Shown here in pieces: positions 24,107 through 31,267 of a stretch of 44,974 nucleotides of DNA. The DNA is from Fimbriiglobus sp. Its GTDB lineage: Bacteria > Planctomycetota > Planctomycetia > Gemmatales > Gemmataceae. The translations under genes were made by a program, and so were the position numbers. Numbering within the stretch: the first letter of the stretch is position 1; each line of letters begins with the position of its first letter. The notes below the pieces were generated by a model, which saw nothing but the letters and a program-made list of their open reading frames with translations, searched no databases and was not told the DNA's origin. The stretch covers positions 1-44,974 of the forward strand of contig JALHQU010000032.1 in NCBI GenBank assembly GCA_022841795.1, read 5' to 3'.

Positions 24107-24668
24107 GGTTGGTCACTCCCATCTTGCGGGCTTCCGCCACCGCCTCCCGGATGCGGGCGAACGGCTCGGCCAGATCCACCGCCGGGTCCACCCGCTCCAG
24201 CAGCCGCTCGATCCGCCCCCGTTCGGCCGCGTACCGGGCCGGGTACACCAGCAGCGTGCTGCTCCGCGGGTGCGGCAACGGCAGCACGTCCGCCGCGGAC
24301 AGGTCCAGGTCGTCCGGCCGCACCGCCACCACCGGCACGTCCAGGTGATTCCGCAGGGTCAACGCCGGCAGGCTGTCCGTCACCACCAGCGCCGGCTGCA
24401 CCCCCGCCTTCTCCACCAGTGTTTTCCCGATCAAGTCGCCATGCAGGTACTCCGTCAGGGTCGGGCCGTACAGGATTTGCTGCACGCGGTTCGGTTGCAC
24501 GGCTGTACTCAGGCGGAATTCGAGCGGGCGGCCCCACGAGTTCGTCACCAGGTATCCGCCGAGTGCGCCGGTGGCGTCGTGCAGGATGCTGAGGAACCCA
24601 ATGGTGACGGAGGCGGGATCATGGGAAGAACCTGGGGACAGCGGGGGAATCGACGGGGTGTCGGTCAC
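24096..24668 (-). CDS. Conserved unknown protein upstream of the SNF2 gene
   Basis: This 190-residue protein has no signal peptide and no recognised domain. The core (residues 20-90) reads VTIGFLSILHDATGALGGYL, WGRPLEFRLSTAVQPNRVQQI and LTEYLHGDLIGKTLVEKAG, a pattern I have seen only as planctomycete proteins of unknown function. A valine-rich middle follows (ALVVTDSLPAL, DVPVVAVRPDDLDLS). A helical end is rich in Glu/Arg. The stop overlaps the SNF2 start by 11 bases, so the two are co-translated. This pairing suggests it works with the SNF2 ATPase, perhaps as an adaptor; that is inference. The last residues MGVTNRAA fall within the overlap. Confidence 0.7.
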   Translation of the reverse strand: MTDTPSIPPLSPGSSHDPASVTIGFLSILHDATGALGGYLVTNSWGRPLEFRLSTAVQPNRVQQILYGPTLTEYLHGDLIGKTLVEKAGVQPALVVTDSLPALTLRNHLDVPVVAVRPDDLDLSAADVLPLPHPRSSTLLVYPARYAAERGRIERLLERVDPAVDLAEPFARIREAVAEARKMGVTNRAA

Positions 24669-24947
24669 GGCGGGCGGCCCTGGGGTACACGTCAGCCGAC
24701 GGCGGACAGCCAGCCGGCGGCGAGGTACAGCATCGGAGCCTACCCGAAGCCCGCTTCACCGGCGCACTGCCGAGTGCGGGCCGGCGGCGGGTCGGGCGAA
24801 GGCGGACCGGCGCACCCGCGCCGACCGAACCAGCCGGCACGACCGGACCACTCCGTCAGGTGTTGGGGTTCCGCCCAACGACGGGGTTGGTAAAACAACT
24901 CTTGAACGCCGACGCATCGCCATGCGTCGGCTCTGCCTGGAGTTTCC
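24669..24947. other. Divergent gap between the SNF2 cluster and cysI
   Basis: This 279-bp gap holds no gene that I can support. It contains a short inverted repeat (GTTGGG/CCCAAC near 24863-24880), a second small one (GTTG/CAAC near 24885-24900) and the 24-bp palindrome at 24908-24931. All three are on the cysI side, which suggests control of cysI. Confidence 0.6.
24908..24931. promoter_or_regulatory. Perfect 24-bp hairpin/palindrome just before cysI
   Basis: GCCGACGCAT (24908-24917) and ATGCGTCGGC (24922-24931) pair exactly around CGCC. It ends 16 bases before the cysI ATG, in the 5' leader, with a TGGAG ribosome site between. It could be a regulator site or a leader hairpin controlling translation. 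Confidence 0.5.
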
Positions 24948-26669
24948 ATGTCCACCGAGCCGACCGCCGCGAAGCCATCCCCCGTCGAGGGGATCAAGGA
25001 CACGTCCAACTACCTCCGCGGCACACTGGCCGCCGAGTTGGCCGCCGACACCGACCACTTCAGCGAGCAGTCGAAGCAGTTGGTCAAGTTCCACGGCACC
25101 TACCAGCAGGAGGACCGGGACGCCCGCAAGAAGCGTGAGAAGCCGGGCGTCGGCAAGGCGTACATGATGATGATCCGCCTGCGGATGCCCGGCGGGGTGC
25201 TGACGGCGGACCAGTACCTGGCGATGGACGACATCGCCCAGCGGCACGCCAACGGCACCCTGCGGTTCACCACCCGCCAGAGCATCCAGTTGCACGGGGT
25301 GTTGAAGAAGAACCTGAAGCAGACCATCGCCGACATCAACCACACGCTGCTGTCCACCATCAGCGCGTGCGGGGACGTGAACCGCAACGTGATGGCCTGC
25401 CCGGCCCCGCTGCCGGACGCGGTGCGGAAGCTGAACACCGAGCTGTGCCACCGGGTGGCCGACCACCTCACCCCGCACGCCGGCAAGACGGCGTACCACG
25501 AGATCTGGCTGAACGGCGAGAGCGTCACCCCGCCGAGCGAGCCGGAGGTGGCCGAGCCGATCTACGGCAAGCTGTACCTGCCGCGGAAGTTCAAGACGGC
25601 GTTCGGCCTGCCGGACGACAACTGCGTGGACATCTACGCCAACTGCCTCGGCTTCCAGGCGATCGCCGAGAGCGGCCGGCCGGTCGGGTACAACCTGATC
25701 GTCGGCGGCGGGATGGGGATGACGAACAGCAAGCCGGAGACGTTCCCGCACCTCGGCCGGGAGGTGTGCTACGTCGAACCGGATCAGGTGGTGGCGGCGG
25801 CGGAGGCGGTGGTGAAACTGTTCCGCGACCACGGCAACCGCTCCGACCGCAAGCGTGCCCGCATCAAGTACCTGATGGCCGACTGGGGCGTGGAGAAATT
25901 CCGCGAGGTGTTCCAGCGGGACTATTTTACGACCCCGCTGGTCGCCCCGAAGCACGCCCCGGTGACGGCGGTGGACCTGCACCTCGGCTGGCACGCCCAG
26001 GGTGGGGACCGCTGGTTCTACGGGGTGAGCGTGGAGAACGGGCGGGTGAAGGACGACGGCGACTTCCGCCTGCGGTCCGGGCTGCTGGCGGTGGTGTCGA
26101 AGTTGCGGTGCAGCGTGCGGGTGACCCCGCAGCAGGACGTGCTGCTGTGCGACATCGCCGCGAAGGACCGGGGCACGGTGGACACGATCCTGGCCGAACA
26201 CGGCGTCGCCAGGCACGAAACGCTCAGCCCGATCCAGAAGTGGAGCATGGCGTGCCCGGCCATCCCCACCTGCCCGCTGGCGATCAGCGAGAGCGAGCGG
26301 TACCTGCCGACGCTGGTGGACGAACTGGAGCGCGAACTAGCCGGGATGGGCCTCGGTGACACCCCGCTGTCGCTGCGGATGACCGGCTGCCCGAACGGGT
26401 GCGCCCGGCCGTACAACTCGGACGTCGGGCTGGTCGGCCGGAGTGGAGATAAGTACACCCTGTACGTCGGCGGGCGGATCGAGGGCGACCGGCTGAGCTA
26501 CGAGCTGCAAGACCTGCTGCCGAAGGACCACATCGTGCCGACGCTGAAGAAGGTGCTGGCGGTGTACAAGACTGACCGGCAGGCCGGCGAGGGGTTCGGG
26601 GACTACGTCACCCGGCTGGGCAAGGAGAACGTGCTGGCGATGCTCCGAAATGGTGACCCGGCGGCGTGA
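24948..26669 (+). CDS. cysI: Sulfite reductase hemoprotein (CysI-type)
   Basis: The 573-residue protein reduces sulfite to sulfide in cysteine synthesis, using a coupled sirohaem-[4Fe-4S] site. Cluster cysteines are Cys436 and Cys442 (ACPAIPTC) and Cys481 and Cys485 (TGCPNGCARPYNSDVG). These stand within two residues of the known E. coli CysI ligands. Sirohaem-binding basic residues are in GTLRFTTRQSIQLHG and VNRNVMACPAP; IVGGGMG and VTPQQDVLL are also conserved. A ferredoxin-type partner is as possible as the CysJ flavoprotein, which is not nearby. It is followed 34 bases later by the second Rpn-like gene. A palindrome in the leader may control it. Confidence 0.95.
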   Translation: MSTEPTAAKPSPVEGIKDTSNYLRGTLAAELAADTDHFSEQSKQLVKFHGTYQQEDRDARKKREKPGVGKAYMMMIRLRMPGGVLTADQYLAMDDIAQRHANGTLRFTTRQSIQLHGVLKKNLKQTIADINHTLLSTISACGDVNRNVMACPAPLPDAVRKLNTELCHRVADHLTPHAGKTAYHEIWLNGESVTPPSEPEVAEPIYGKLYLPRKFKTAFGLPDDNCVDIYANCLGFQAIAESGRPVGYNLIVGGGMGMTNSKPETFPHLGREVCYVEPDQVVAAAEAVVKLFRDHGNRSDRKRARIKYLMADWGVEKFREVFQRDYFTTPLVAPKHAPVTAVDLHLGWHAQGGDRWFYGVSVENGRVKDDGDFRLRSGLLAVVSKLRCSVRVTPQQDVLLCDIAAKDRGTVDTILAEHGVARHETLSPIQKWSMACPAIPTCPLAISESERYLPTLVDELERELAGMGLGDTPLSLRMTGCPNGCARPYNSDVGLVGRSGDKYTLYVGGRIEGDRLSYELQDLLPKDHIVPTLKKVLAVYKTDRQAGEGFGDYVTRLGKENVLAMLRNGDPAA

Positions 26670-26703
26670 GTAGCCGGAACCTGATCTGCGATGGAGCGCG
26701 TTC

Positions 26704-27558
26704 GTGACCAAGCCGTTCGACGCCACTTTGAACTCACTGATCGACGTTCGGCCGGCGGATTGGGCGGCGTTTCTGGCCGCCCGGTCCGGCGTCCCGCCTG
26801 GCCCCGCCACCACGTTCGACACCGACCTGTCACTTACGGTACAGGCGGACAAGGTGTTCCGCATCGACGGCCCGACGCCCGCCCTCGTCCACCTGGAACT
26901 CGAATCCAGTTCTCACCTGGGCGTCCCGGAAGACGTGTTGCGGTACAACGTGCTGCTCCGGCATCACGCCGGGCTGCCCGTTCACAGCGTACTCATGCTT
27001 CTCCGCCCACGTGCGAACGCCTCCGACCAGACCGGGATGTTCACCTGGAACGGAGCGGACGGTCAACCCATCCACCAGTTCCGGTATACGGTGGTGCGGG
27101 TGTGGGAGGAGTCGATCGACGGCTTCCTCTCGGCCGGAGTCGGGCTGGCTCCTCTGGCGCTACTGACGAACGAGGCGGACGAGAACTTGGCCGCCGCGTT
27201 CGTCCGTTTCCAGGACCGATTGCGTGCCGAGTCGATCCCCGATACCGTAACCCGTAGCGTGTTCGGTTCGGCGATTGTGCTGTCCGGCTTACGTCACCAT
27301 CAGGATCGCATGGCGGAGGTGCTACGAAACATGGCCGTCAACATGGAAGAGTCGAGCGTGTACCAGTGGATCCTGCGAAAGGGCCGTGTCCAGGAGGCCG
27401 TCGCCGTGTTGCTGCGGCTCGGGCGGAAACGGTTCGGTCCTGCCGATGATGCCGTCGCGGCCCGACTACGAGCGATCGACGACATCGACCGGCTCGACCG
27501 GATGACCGACCGCATCTTCGACGCCACCGATTGGACCGACCTGTTGGGCACCGAATAG
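26704..27558 (+). CDS. Second Rpn-like PD-(D/E)XK protein
   Basis: The 284-residue protein begins MTKPFDATLNSLIDVRPADW, typical of a planctomycete/cyanobacterial Rpn-related group. The nuclease-like core has FDTDLSLTVQADKVF (Asp41) and ALVHLELESS (Glu65, Glu67), then LRYNVLLRHHAGLPVHSVLMLL. The C-terminal part has a helical module (KRFGPADDAVAARLRAIDDI) related in pattern to that of the protein at 21336-22319. The two belong to one superfamily but differ in N-termini. An active nuclease is plausible, unproven. It is 34 bases after cysI with no obvious terminator between; codon use looks like that of neighbours. It is convergent with the AAA gene with 9 bases between. Confidence 0.7.
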   Translation: MTKPFDATLNSLIDVRPADWAAFLAARSGVPPGPATTFDTDLSLTVQADKVFRIDGPTPALVHLELESSSHLGVPEDVLRYNVLLRHHAGLPVHSVLMLLRPRANASDQTGMFTWNGADGQPIHQFRYTVVRVWEESIDGFLSAGVGLAPLALLTNEADENLAAAFVRFQDRLRAESIPDTVTRSVFGSAIVLSGLRHHQDRMAEVLRNMAVNMEESSVYQWILRKGRVQEAVAVLLRLGRKRFGPADDAVAARLRAIDDIDRLDRMTDRIFDATDWTDLLGTE

Positions 27559-27567
27559 TAACCGCAA

Positions 27568-28734
27568 TCAGTGTTTCCCGTTCGCCGACGCGGCGAACCC
27601 GATCGCCCGGTCGGCCCGCTTGTTCGCCAGCCCGTCGCGGTTCGCCCGGAACTGCTCCCGCGCCCACCCCCAGTCCCACTCGTTCGCGTCCAGGAACCGC
27701 AGCACCAGCAGGTTCTTCAGCTCGTCGATCTCGGCGAAGCTCATCCCGGCCGAGTCCGCCACCACCGCCTCCTCGCCGACCGCCGCCCGCAGTTCGGGGT
27801 GCCAGCGGCACACCAACTGCCGCCGCAGGTCGGCGTCCGGCTTGGGGAAGTGCAGGGTCAGGTCGATGCGGCCGGGGCGGCGGAACGCCGGGTCGATCAG
27901 CTCCACCGGGCAGTTGGTGGTGAACACGTACACCACCCCCTCGTTCACCGCGATGCCGTCCAGCGCGGACAGGAACACCGCCTGGTCGTCCGTCTCTTTC
28001 ACCGCCTCCCGGTCCCGCAGGGCGATGTCCAGGTCGTCGAAGAACACCACCCCGCGACCGTTCGCCTCGAACAGCTCTTTCACCGCCTCGGCCGGGTTGC
28101 ACGCCTTCCGCGCCGCCTGGTAGTCATCCGGCGACACCGTCTTCGCCACCCACCCCCGCCGCTCCGCCTCCTCCTGAATCCACCGGCACGCCGACGTCTT
28201 GCCGTTCCCCGGCGGGCCGGTGAGCAGCAGCCCCCGCTTCGCCCGCCCGCCATACCCGGTGATCCGCTTCAAGTTGTCCGGGTCGAGGAAATCGACGGTG
28301 TTCCGCCACAGGGTGTCGCGGTGGGCGGTGGACATAACCGGCGGCAGGACGGCGGCGGCCGGCTTCCGCTTCAGCTCGGCCACCCGCCGGTACAGCCGCA
28401 GGTAGTCGCAGCGATCGACGATGTAGATGTTGAACCCGGTGGCCGCCAGCCCGGTGGCCGTCGAGCAGTACGCGCGGGCGTAGGTGATGTCGCCGAGGCG
28501 GTACAGCCGCAGGCCGTGCGTCATGCCCGGCCAGATGCTCCGCCAGTTCGGGTCCCAGTCGCGGATGAACGCCCCGCCCACCGGCACGAACCGCACCCGC
28601 TTCGAGTGCTTGAGCAGGGTCATGGCGAAGTCGTCCGGGTCGAACGCGATCGGGTCGGCGAACCCGGCGGCTTCGGCCGCAGCGGACAAGACGGTTTGGT
28701 GGTCGGCAGCGAACTTGGCGAGCGGGCTGGTCAT
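27568..28734 (-). CDS. AAA-family ATPase
   Basis: The 388-residue protein carries one AAA module in its second half: Walker A GPPGNGKT (173-180), Walker B VVFFDDLDIAL, sensor 1 YVFTTNCP, and the arginine fingers in FRRPGRID (Arg286, Arg289). The first 160 residues form a distinct domain (PVGGAFIRDWDPNWRSIW, GDITYARAYCSTATG) without a known match, possibly for substrate binding, in the manner of BCS1-like or CbxX-type AAA proteins. No membrane segment is seen. The ATG at 28734 was chosen as the first that fits the fold; in-frame upstream sequence lacks such patterns. It is divergent from a membrane protein gene across 99 bases. The target protein is unknown. Confidence 0.85.
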   Translation of the reverse strand: MTSPLAKFAADHQTVLSAAAEAAGFADPIAFDPDDFAMTLLKHSKRVRFVPVGGAFIRDWDPNWRSIWPGMTHGLRLYRLGDITYARAYCSTATGLAATGFNIYIVDRCDYLRLYRRVAELKRKPAAAVLPPVMSTAHRDTLWRNTVDFLDPDNLKRITGYGGRAKRGLLLTGPPGNGKTSACRWIQEEAERRGWVAKTVSPDDYQAARKACNPAEAVKELFEANGRGVVFFDDLDIALRDREAVKETDDQAVFLSALDGIAVNEGVVYVFTTNCPVELIDPAFRRPGRIDLTLHFPKPDADLRRQLVCRWHPELRAAVGEEAVVADSAGMSFAEIDELKNLLVLRFLDANEWDWGWAREQFRANRDGLANKRADRAIGFAASANGKH

Positions 28735-28833
28735 GCCGCACAGACACGCCCGGCGGCTCGGGGTTCGCGCGGCATTCCCACCGACTCGGCGGATCGACAT
28801 ACTGAGAGGACGGCCACCCCACAGGCTCCCGCC

Positions 28834-29400
28834 ATGCCACGTGACGAACCGGACGACATCGACCGCGACCCGGACGCCGCGTACCGGCACCGGCGGCGGT
28901 GGCGAGACCCCGACGACGACCCGGCCAACCTGGACCGGGACGTGGACGCCCGCTACCGCCGCCGGCACCGTGATTACGAACCGGACCTGGACGACCCTGA
29001 GACGGCCGAGGAGGCGAAGCGGGCGGAGGAAGGGATCGAATCGGCCCGGCGGCGGATGCGGTGGCCGGGGCTGGGCCTGGCACTCGCCGGGCTGGTCGGG
29101 GTGATCGGCAACGTGTGGCACCTGATCGCCACCGCGCCGGTCGGCAAGGCCGGCATCGCGGTGGCGGTGTGGGTCATCTACTACCTGCCGCTGCTCGGGT
29201 TCGGGCTGCTGTTCGCCGCGTTCGCTCTGGCCGGCGGCCTGTGCCTCGCGGCCGGCCGGTACCGCGGACTGGCCGTGTCCGGGATGGTCCTCGGGTGCAT
29301 CCCGCTGCACTGGGGGATGCCGCTGGCGGTGCCGTTCGCCGTGTGGGGGTTCATCCTCCTTTCCGACCCGGACGTGCAGCGGCGGTTCGACCGGCGGTGA
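28834..29400 (+). CDS. Membrane protein with charged repetitive N-terminus
   Basis: The 188-residue protein begins with about 60 residues dense in Asp and Arg (DDIDRDPDAAYRHRRRWRDP and DLDRD-like repeats, each with a Y/R pair). Three or four membrane helices follow: GLGLALAGLVGVIGNVWHLI, GIAVAVWVIYYLPLLGFGLL, AFALAGGLCLAAG and GMPLAVPFAVWGFIL. It is of unknown function. The layout resembles small planctomycete membrane proteins whose tail reads LLSDPDVQRRF. It lies head to head with the AAA gene and overlaps the DUF2252 gene tail to tail by 50 bases (29351-29400). The ATG at 28834 was chosen as the first one in frame outside the AAA gene. Confidence 0.68.
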   Translation: MPRDEPDDIDRDPDAAYRHRRRWRDPDDDPANLDRDVDARYRRRHRDYEPDLDDPETAEEAKRAEEGIESARRRMRWPGLGLALAGLVGVIGNVWHLIATAPVGKAGIAVAVWVIYYLPLLGFGLLFAAFALAGGLCLAAGRYRGLAVSGMVLGCIPLHWGMPLAVPFAVWGFILLSDPDVQRRFDRR

Positions 29401-30478
29401 ACGCCTGCCACGTCCGCCAGTCGGCGGTGAGCGCGTCCGCCATCGCCCGTGCCGCCGCCGGCAGCCAGCCAGTCGGGCGGGCGTCCAGATCGGCGACGAC
29501 GGTCGCAGCGATGTCCGGCTTGCCGAGGTGGACGTTCGCCGCCTCCGCCCCCATGCCGCGGAGCAGCCGCTCCAGGTCGGCGACGTTCGCCAACTGGTCC
29601 AGTTCGATGCGGCTGCACCGCGGGGCGAGCCGGCGGGTGACCCACGCCGGGCCGACACTGTAGAACGGGTCCGGGCTGCGGACCGCGGCCGCGGCGGTGT
29701 CCTCCGCCCGCGACAACCGGGTGTCACCGGCGACCCACCCGGTGGCCGGTGGGGTCACAGCCTTCGCCTCCCGCGCCACCCAGCCGCCGGCCCACTCCAC
29801 CAGGGCGACGAACCGCGGCTTGCCCAGGCTGCCGAATCCGACCCGCGGGCGGGTGCGGAACTCGGGCGTCAGCCCGTCGGCCGGCAGGTCCTGCACGAGC
29901 GCGGCCCGGGCGGGTTCGGGCACGTCCACCGGCGGGTCGTCGAGCAGTTTCGTCAGCTTCTTCCAGAACCGCTTCGGGTCGCGGTCGGCGGACATGGCCA
30001 GCGCCCGCAGGTGCGGGTGCCGCTCCTCCAGCACGAACGGCCGCCCGCCTTCGGCCAGGGTGTCGCGGTAGCGGGCGAGAATCAGGTCGCACGCCCGCGG
30101 GAACGGCACCTCCAGCCCGCCGGCCGTTTTGGCGAACCGCACGCTCGCCGCCAGCCGCACCAGGTCGTGCGGCCACGCCAGCTCGTCCGCCTCGTCGAAG
30201 TCGTTCACCCCCCAGCACAGCCGGCCGTCGGTGTCCCGCCAGGTGCCGAAGTTCTCGACGTGCAGGTCGCCGACGGCCGGCACCCGCGGGGCCGCGGCCA
30301 GGTCGCCGCACACCGCCGGCCAGTGTTCCGCCCAGCGGTAGTAGGTGCCGCGGAAGAACGGGAACGGGTCGTCCGGGTCGGCCATCCGCCCGTGCTTGTA
30401 CGCCACGTCCTCCGCCATGAGCGGGGCGAACGTGCCGAGCCACGACTCGTAGGCGGCGGTGGTTTCGTGGATGGTCAC
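29351..30478 (-). CDS. DUF2252 family protein (kinase-like fold)
   Basis: The 375-residue protein carries the DUF2252 signature: FFRGTYYRWAEHWP, VGDLHVENFGTW, CWGVNDFDEADELAWPHDL and VRLAASVRFA. The final part has the conserved PFYSVGPAWVTRRLAP and GKPDIAATVVADL. DUF2252 is a family of unknown function whose fold recalls aminoglycoside phosphotransferases. The start is GTG at 30478, following CGAGGG; a TATCCT box (30503-30508, minus) lies 25 bases above. The GTG shares a GTGA overlap with the stop of the preceding gene. The 3' end overlaps the membrane-protein gene by 50 bases. Confidence 0.85.
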   Translation of the reverse strand: MTIHETTAAYESWLGTFAPLMAEDVAYKHGRMADPDDPFPFFRGTYYRWAEHWPAVCGDLAAAPRVPAVGDLHVENFGTWRDTDGRLCWGVNDFDEADELAWPHDLVRLAASVRFAKTAGGLEVPFPRACDLILARYRDTLAEGGRPFVLEERHPHLRALAMSADRDPKRFWKKLTKLLDDPPVDVPEPARAALVQDLPADGLTPEFRTRPRVGFGSLGKPRFVALVEWAGGWVAREAKAVTPPATGWVAGDTRLSRAEDTAAAAVRSPDPFYSVGPAWVTRRLAPRCSRIELDQLANVADLERLLRGMGAEAANVHLGKPDIAATVVADLDARPTGWLPAAARAMADALTADWRTWQAFTAGRTAAARPGRKGG

Positions 30479-31077
30479 GGGCAGGCCCTCGGGGGTGCAG
30501 CCAGGATACCCGATCGAGGGAGGTTCCGGTTGCCGGGCCTTTCGCCGTGGCACCGGCGGCCCGCCGGTGGCTGATTCAGAGGGGTGTTGTGAGCGTTGGC
30601 CTGGATGTACCGGGCGCACTCTGCGGCTTGCGCCCGGGTGACGATCACCCCGGTCCCCTCCGCATCCTCCTGCCGCTGCAACTCCTGGCGCACTTTTTCG
30701 ATGAACCCGTCGAGCGGGTTGGCGTGGTTCACCGCCCGCTCTCCCCCTCTCCGCGTCGGGGAGGGGGCCGGGGGGTGGGGTTCAAGGATGCCGCTCCCGG
30801 AGGTCGCGGCGAAGACGAGCGGCTCTTCCGGCCGTTCCATCCCGATCACCGGCCGACCGTGCCGCTGGCGGGTGGTCTCCAGGCTGAGGATCATCTCGGC
30901 CGCCCGCATCACCACCCTCGGGTCTTCGTGGGCGAGCAGCCCTTGCAGCGCGGCAACGGCTGCGAACACCGCGTCGGTGAGCAGCGCCTCGCGGGATTCG
31001 GGCGTAGCCGGCGGAAGGGCCTTCTGCGGGGCGTCGAGGTACTGGGCGAGGCGGTTCGGGGAGGTGGTGGCGGTCAT
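30475..31077 (-). CDS. Small helical unknown protein carrying repeat insertions
   Basis: The 200-residue protein starts at ATG 31077, after CTGGAG (31083-31088) and a good promoter. Its first 85 residues are helical (TDAVFAAVAALQGLLAHEDP and VVMRAAEMILSLETTRQ), as in planctomycete proteins of unknown role. Two stretches derive from repeats: PHPPAPSPTRRGGERA, read from the GC-rich element near 30736-30782, and the C-terminal tail from LNQPPAGRRCHG, read from the palindrome at 30545-30569. Between them DGFIEKVRQELQRQEDAEG and ARAQAAECA-like helices (VTRAQAAECARYIQ) look authentic. It overlaps the DUF2252 start by 4 bases (GTGA). The true end before the palindrome came in may have been near 30590. 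Confidence 0.55.
   Translation of the reverse strand: MTATTSPNRLAQYLDAPQKALPPATPESREALLTDAVFAAVAALQGLLAHEDPRVVMRAAEMILSLETTRQRHGRPVIGMERPEEPLVFAATSGSGILEPHPPAPSPTRRGGERAVNHANPLDGFIEKVRQELQRQEDAEGTGVIVTRAQAAECARYIQANAHNTPLNQPPAGRRCHGERPGNRNLPRSGILAAPPRACP
30545..30569. repeat. Half-decayed copy of the fabH-end palindrome
   Basis: The left arm CCGTGGCACCGGCGG (30545-30559) equals that at 1271-1285. The right arm matches for nine bases then diverges. It lies inside the 3' part of the small helical gene. Confidence 0.75.
30736..30782. repeat. C/G-rich repeat inserted in the small helical gene
   Basis: A pyrimidine-rich arm (CTCCCCCTCTCC) faces a purine-rich arm (GGGGAGGGGG) followed by GGGGGGTGGGG. 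On the minus strand it reads like the two elements at 37218 and 37508 and is translated in frame as PHPPAPSPTRRGGERA. Confidence 0.65.
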
Positions 31078-31109
31078 GGCCGGCTCCAGAAAGTGAACAC
31101 AAGTTACTA

Positions 31110-31139
31110 GTATTATTCCGTACATTATCGACGAGTCAA
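31110..31139 (-). promoter_or_regulatory. Sigma-70-like promoter for the small helical gene
   Basis: On the minus strand TTGACT (31134-31139) and TAATAC (31110-31115) are spaced 18 bases in an A/T-rich island, 33 bases above the ATG at 31077. It is the best -35/-10 pair seen in the window. Confidence 0.65.
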
Positions 31140-31213
31140 GGCGGTGGGCGGATTTTCCCCGCCGTTTTTTTGCACCGGCTGCCGGCCGTTGTTACCGTCC
31201 GCCGGTGAGCGGA

Positions 31214-31242
31214 TTCACCGCGGCCGCCGGTTCCGGTACAAT
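31214..31242 (+). promoter_or_regulatory. Candidate promoter for the Ser/Thr kinase
   Basis: TTCACC (31214-31219), 17 bases, then TACAAT (31237-31242), 26 bases before the ATG at 31268. It supports that start rather than a GTG at 31205, which would lie upstream of the promoter. Confidence 0.5.
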
Positions 31243-31267
31243 CGCCCCACCCACCGGAGCGACCGTC

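Noticed and set aside
30479-30619. Upstream extension of the DUF2252 protein by 47 residues
   Set aside because: The extra sequence is read from a palindromic repeat and the preceding gene; the GTG at 30478 with CGAGGG above it fits the family start.
31205-31267. Earlier GTG start of the Ser/Thr kinase
   Set aside because: It would lie upstream of the candidate TACAAT promoter, while the ATG at 31268 has GGAG at proper distance.
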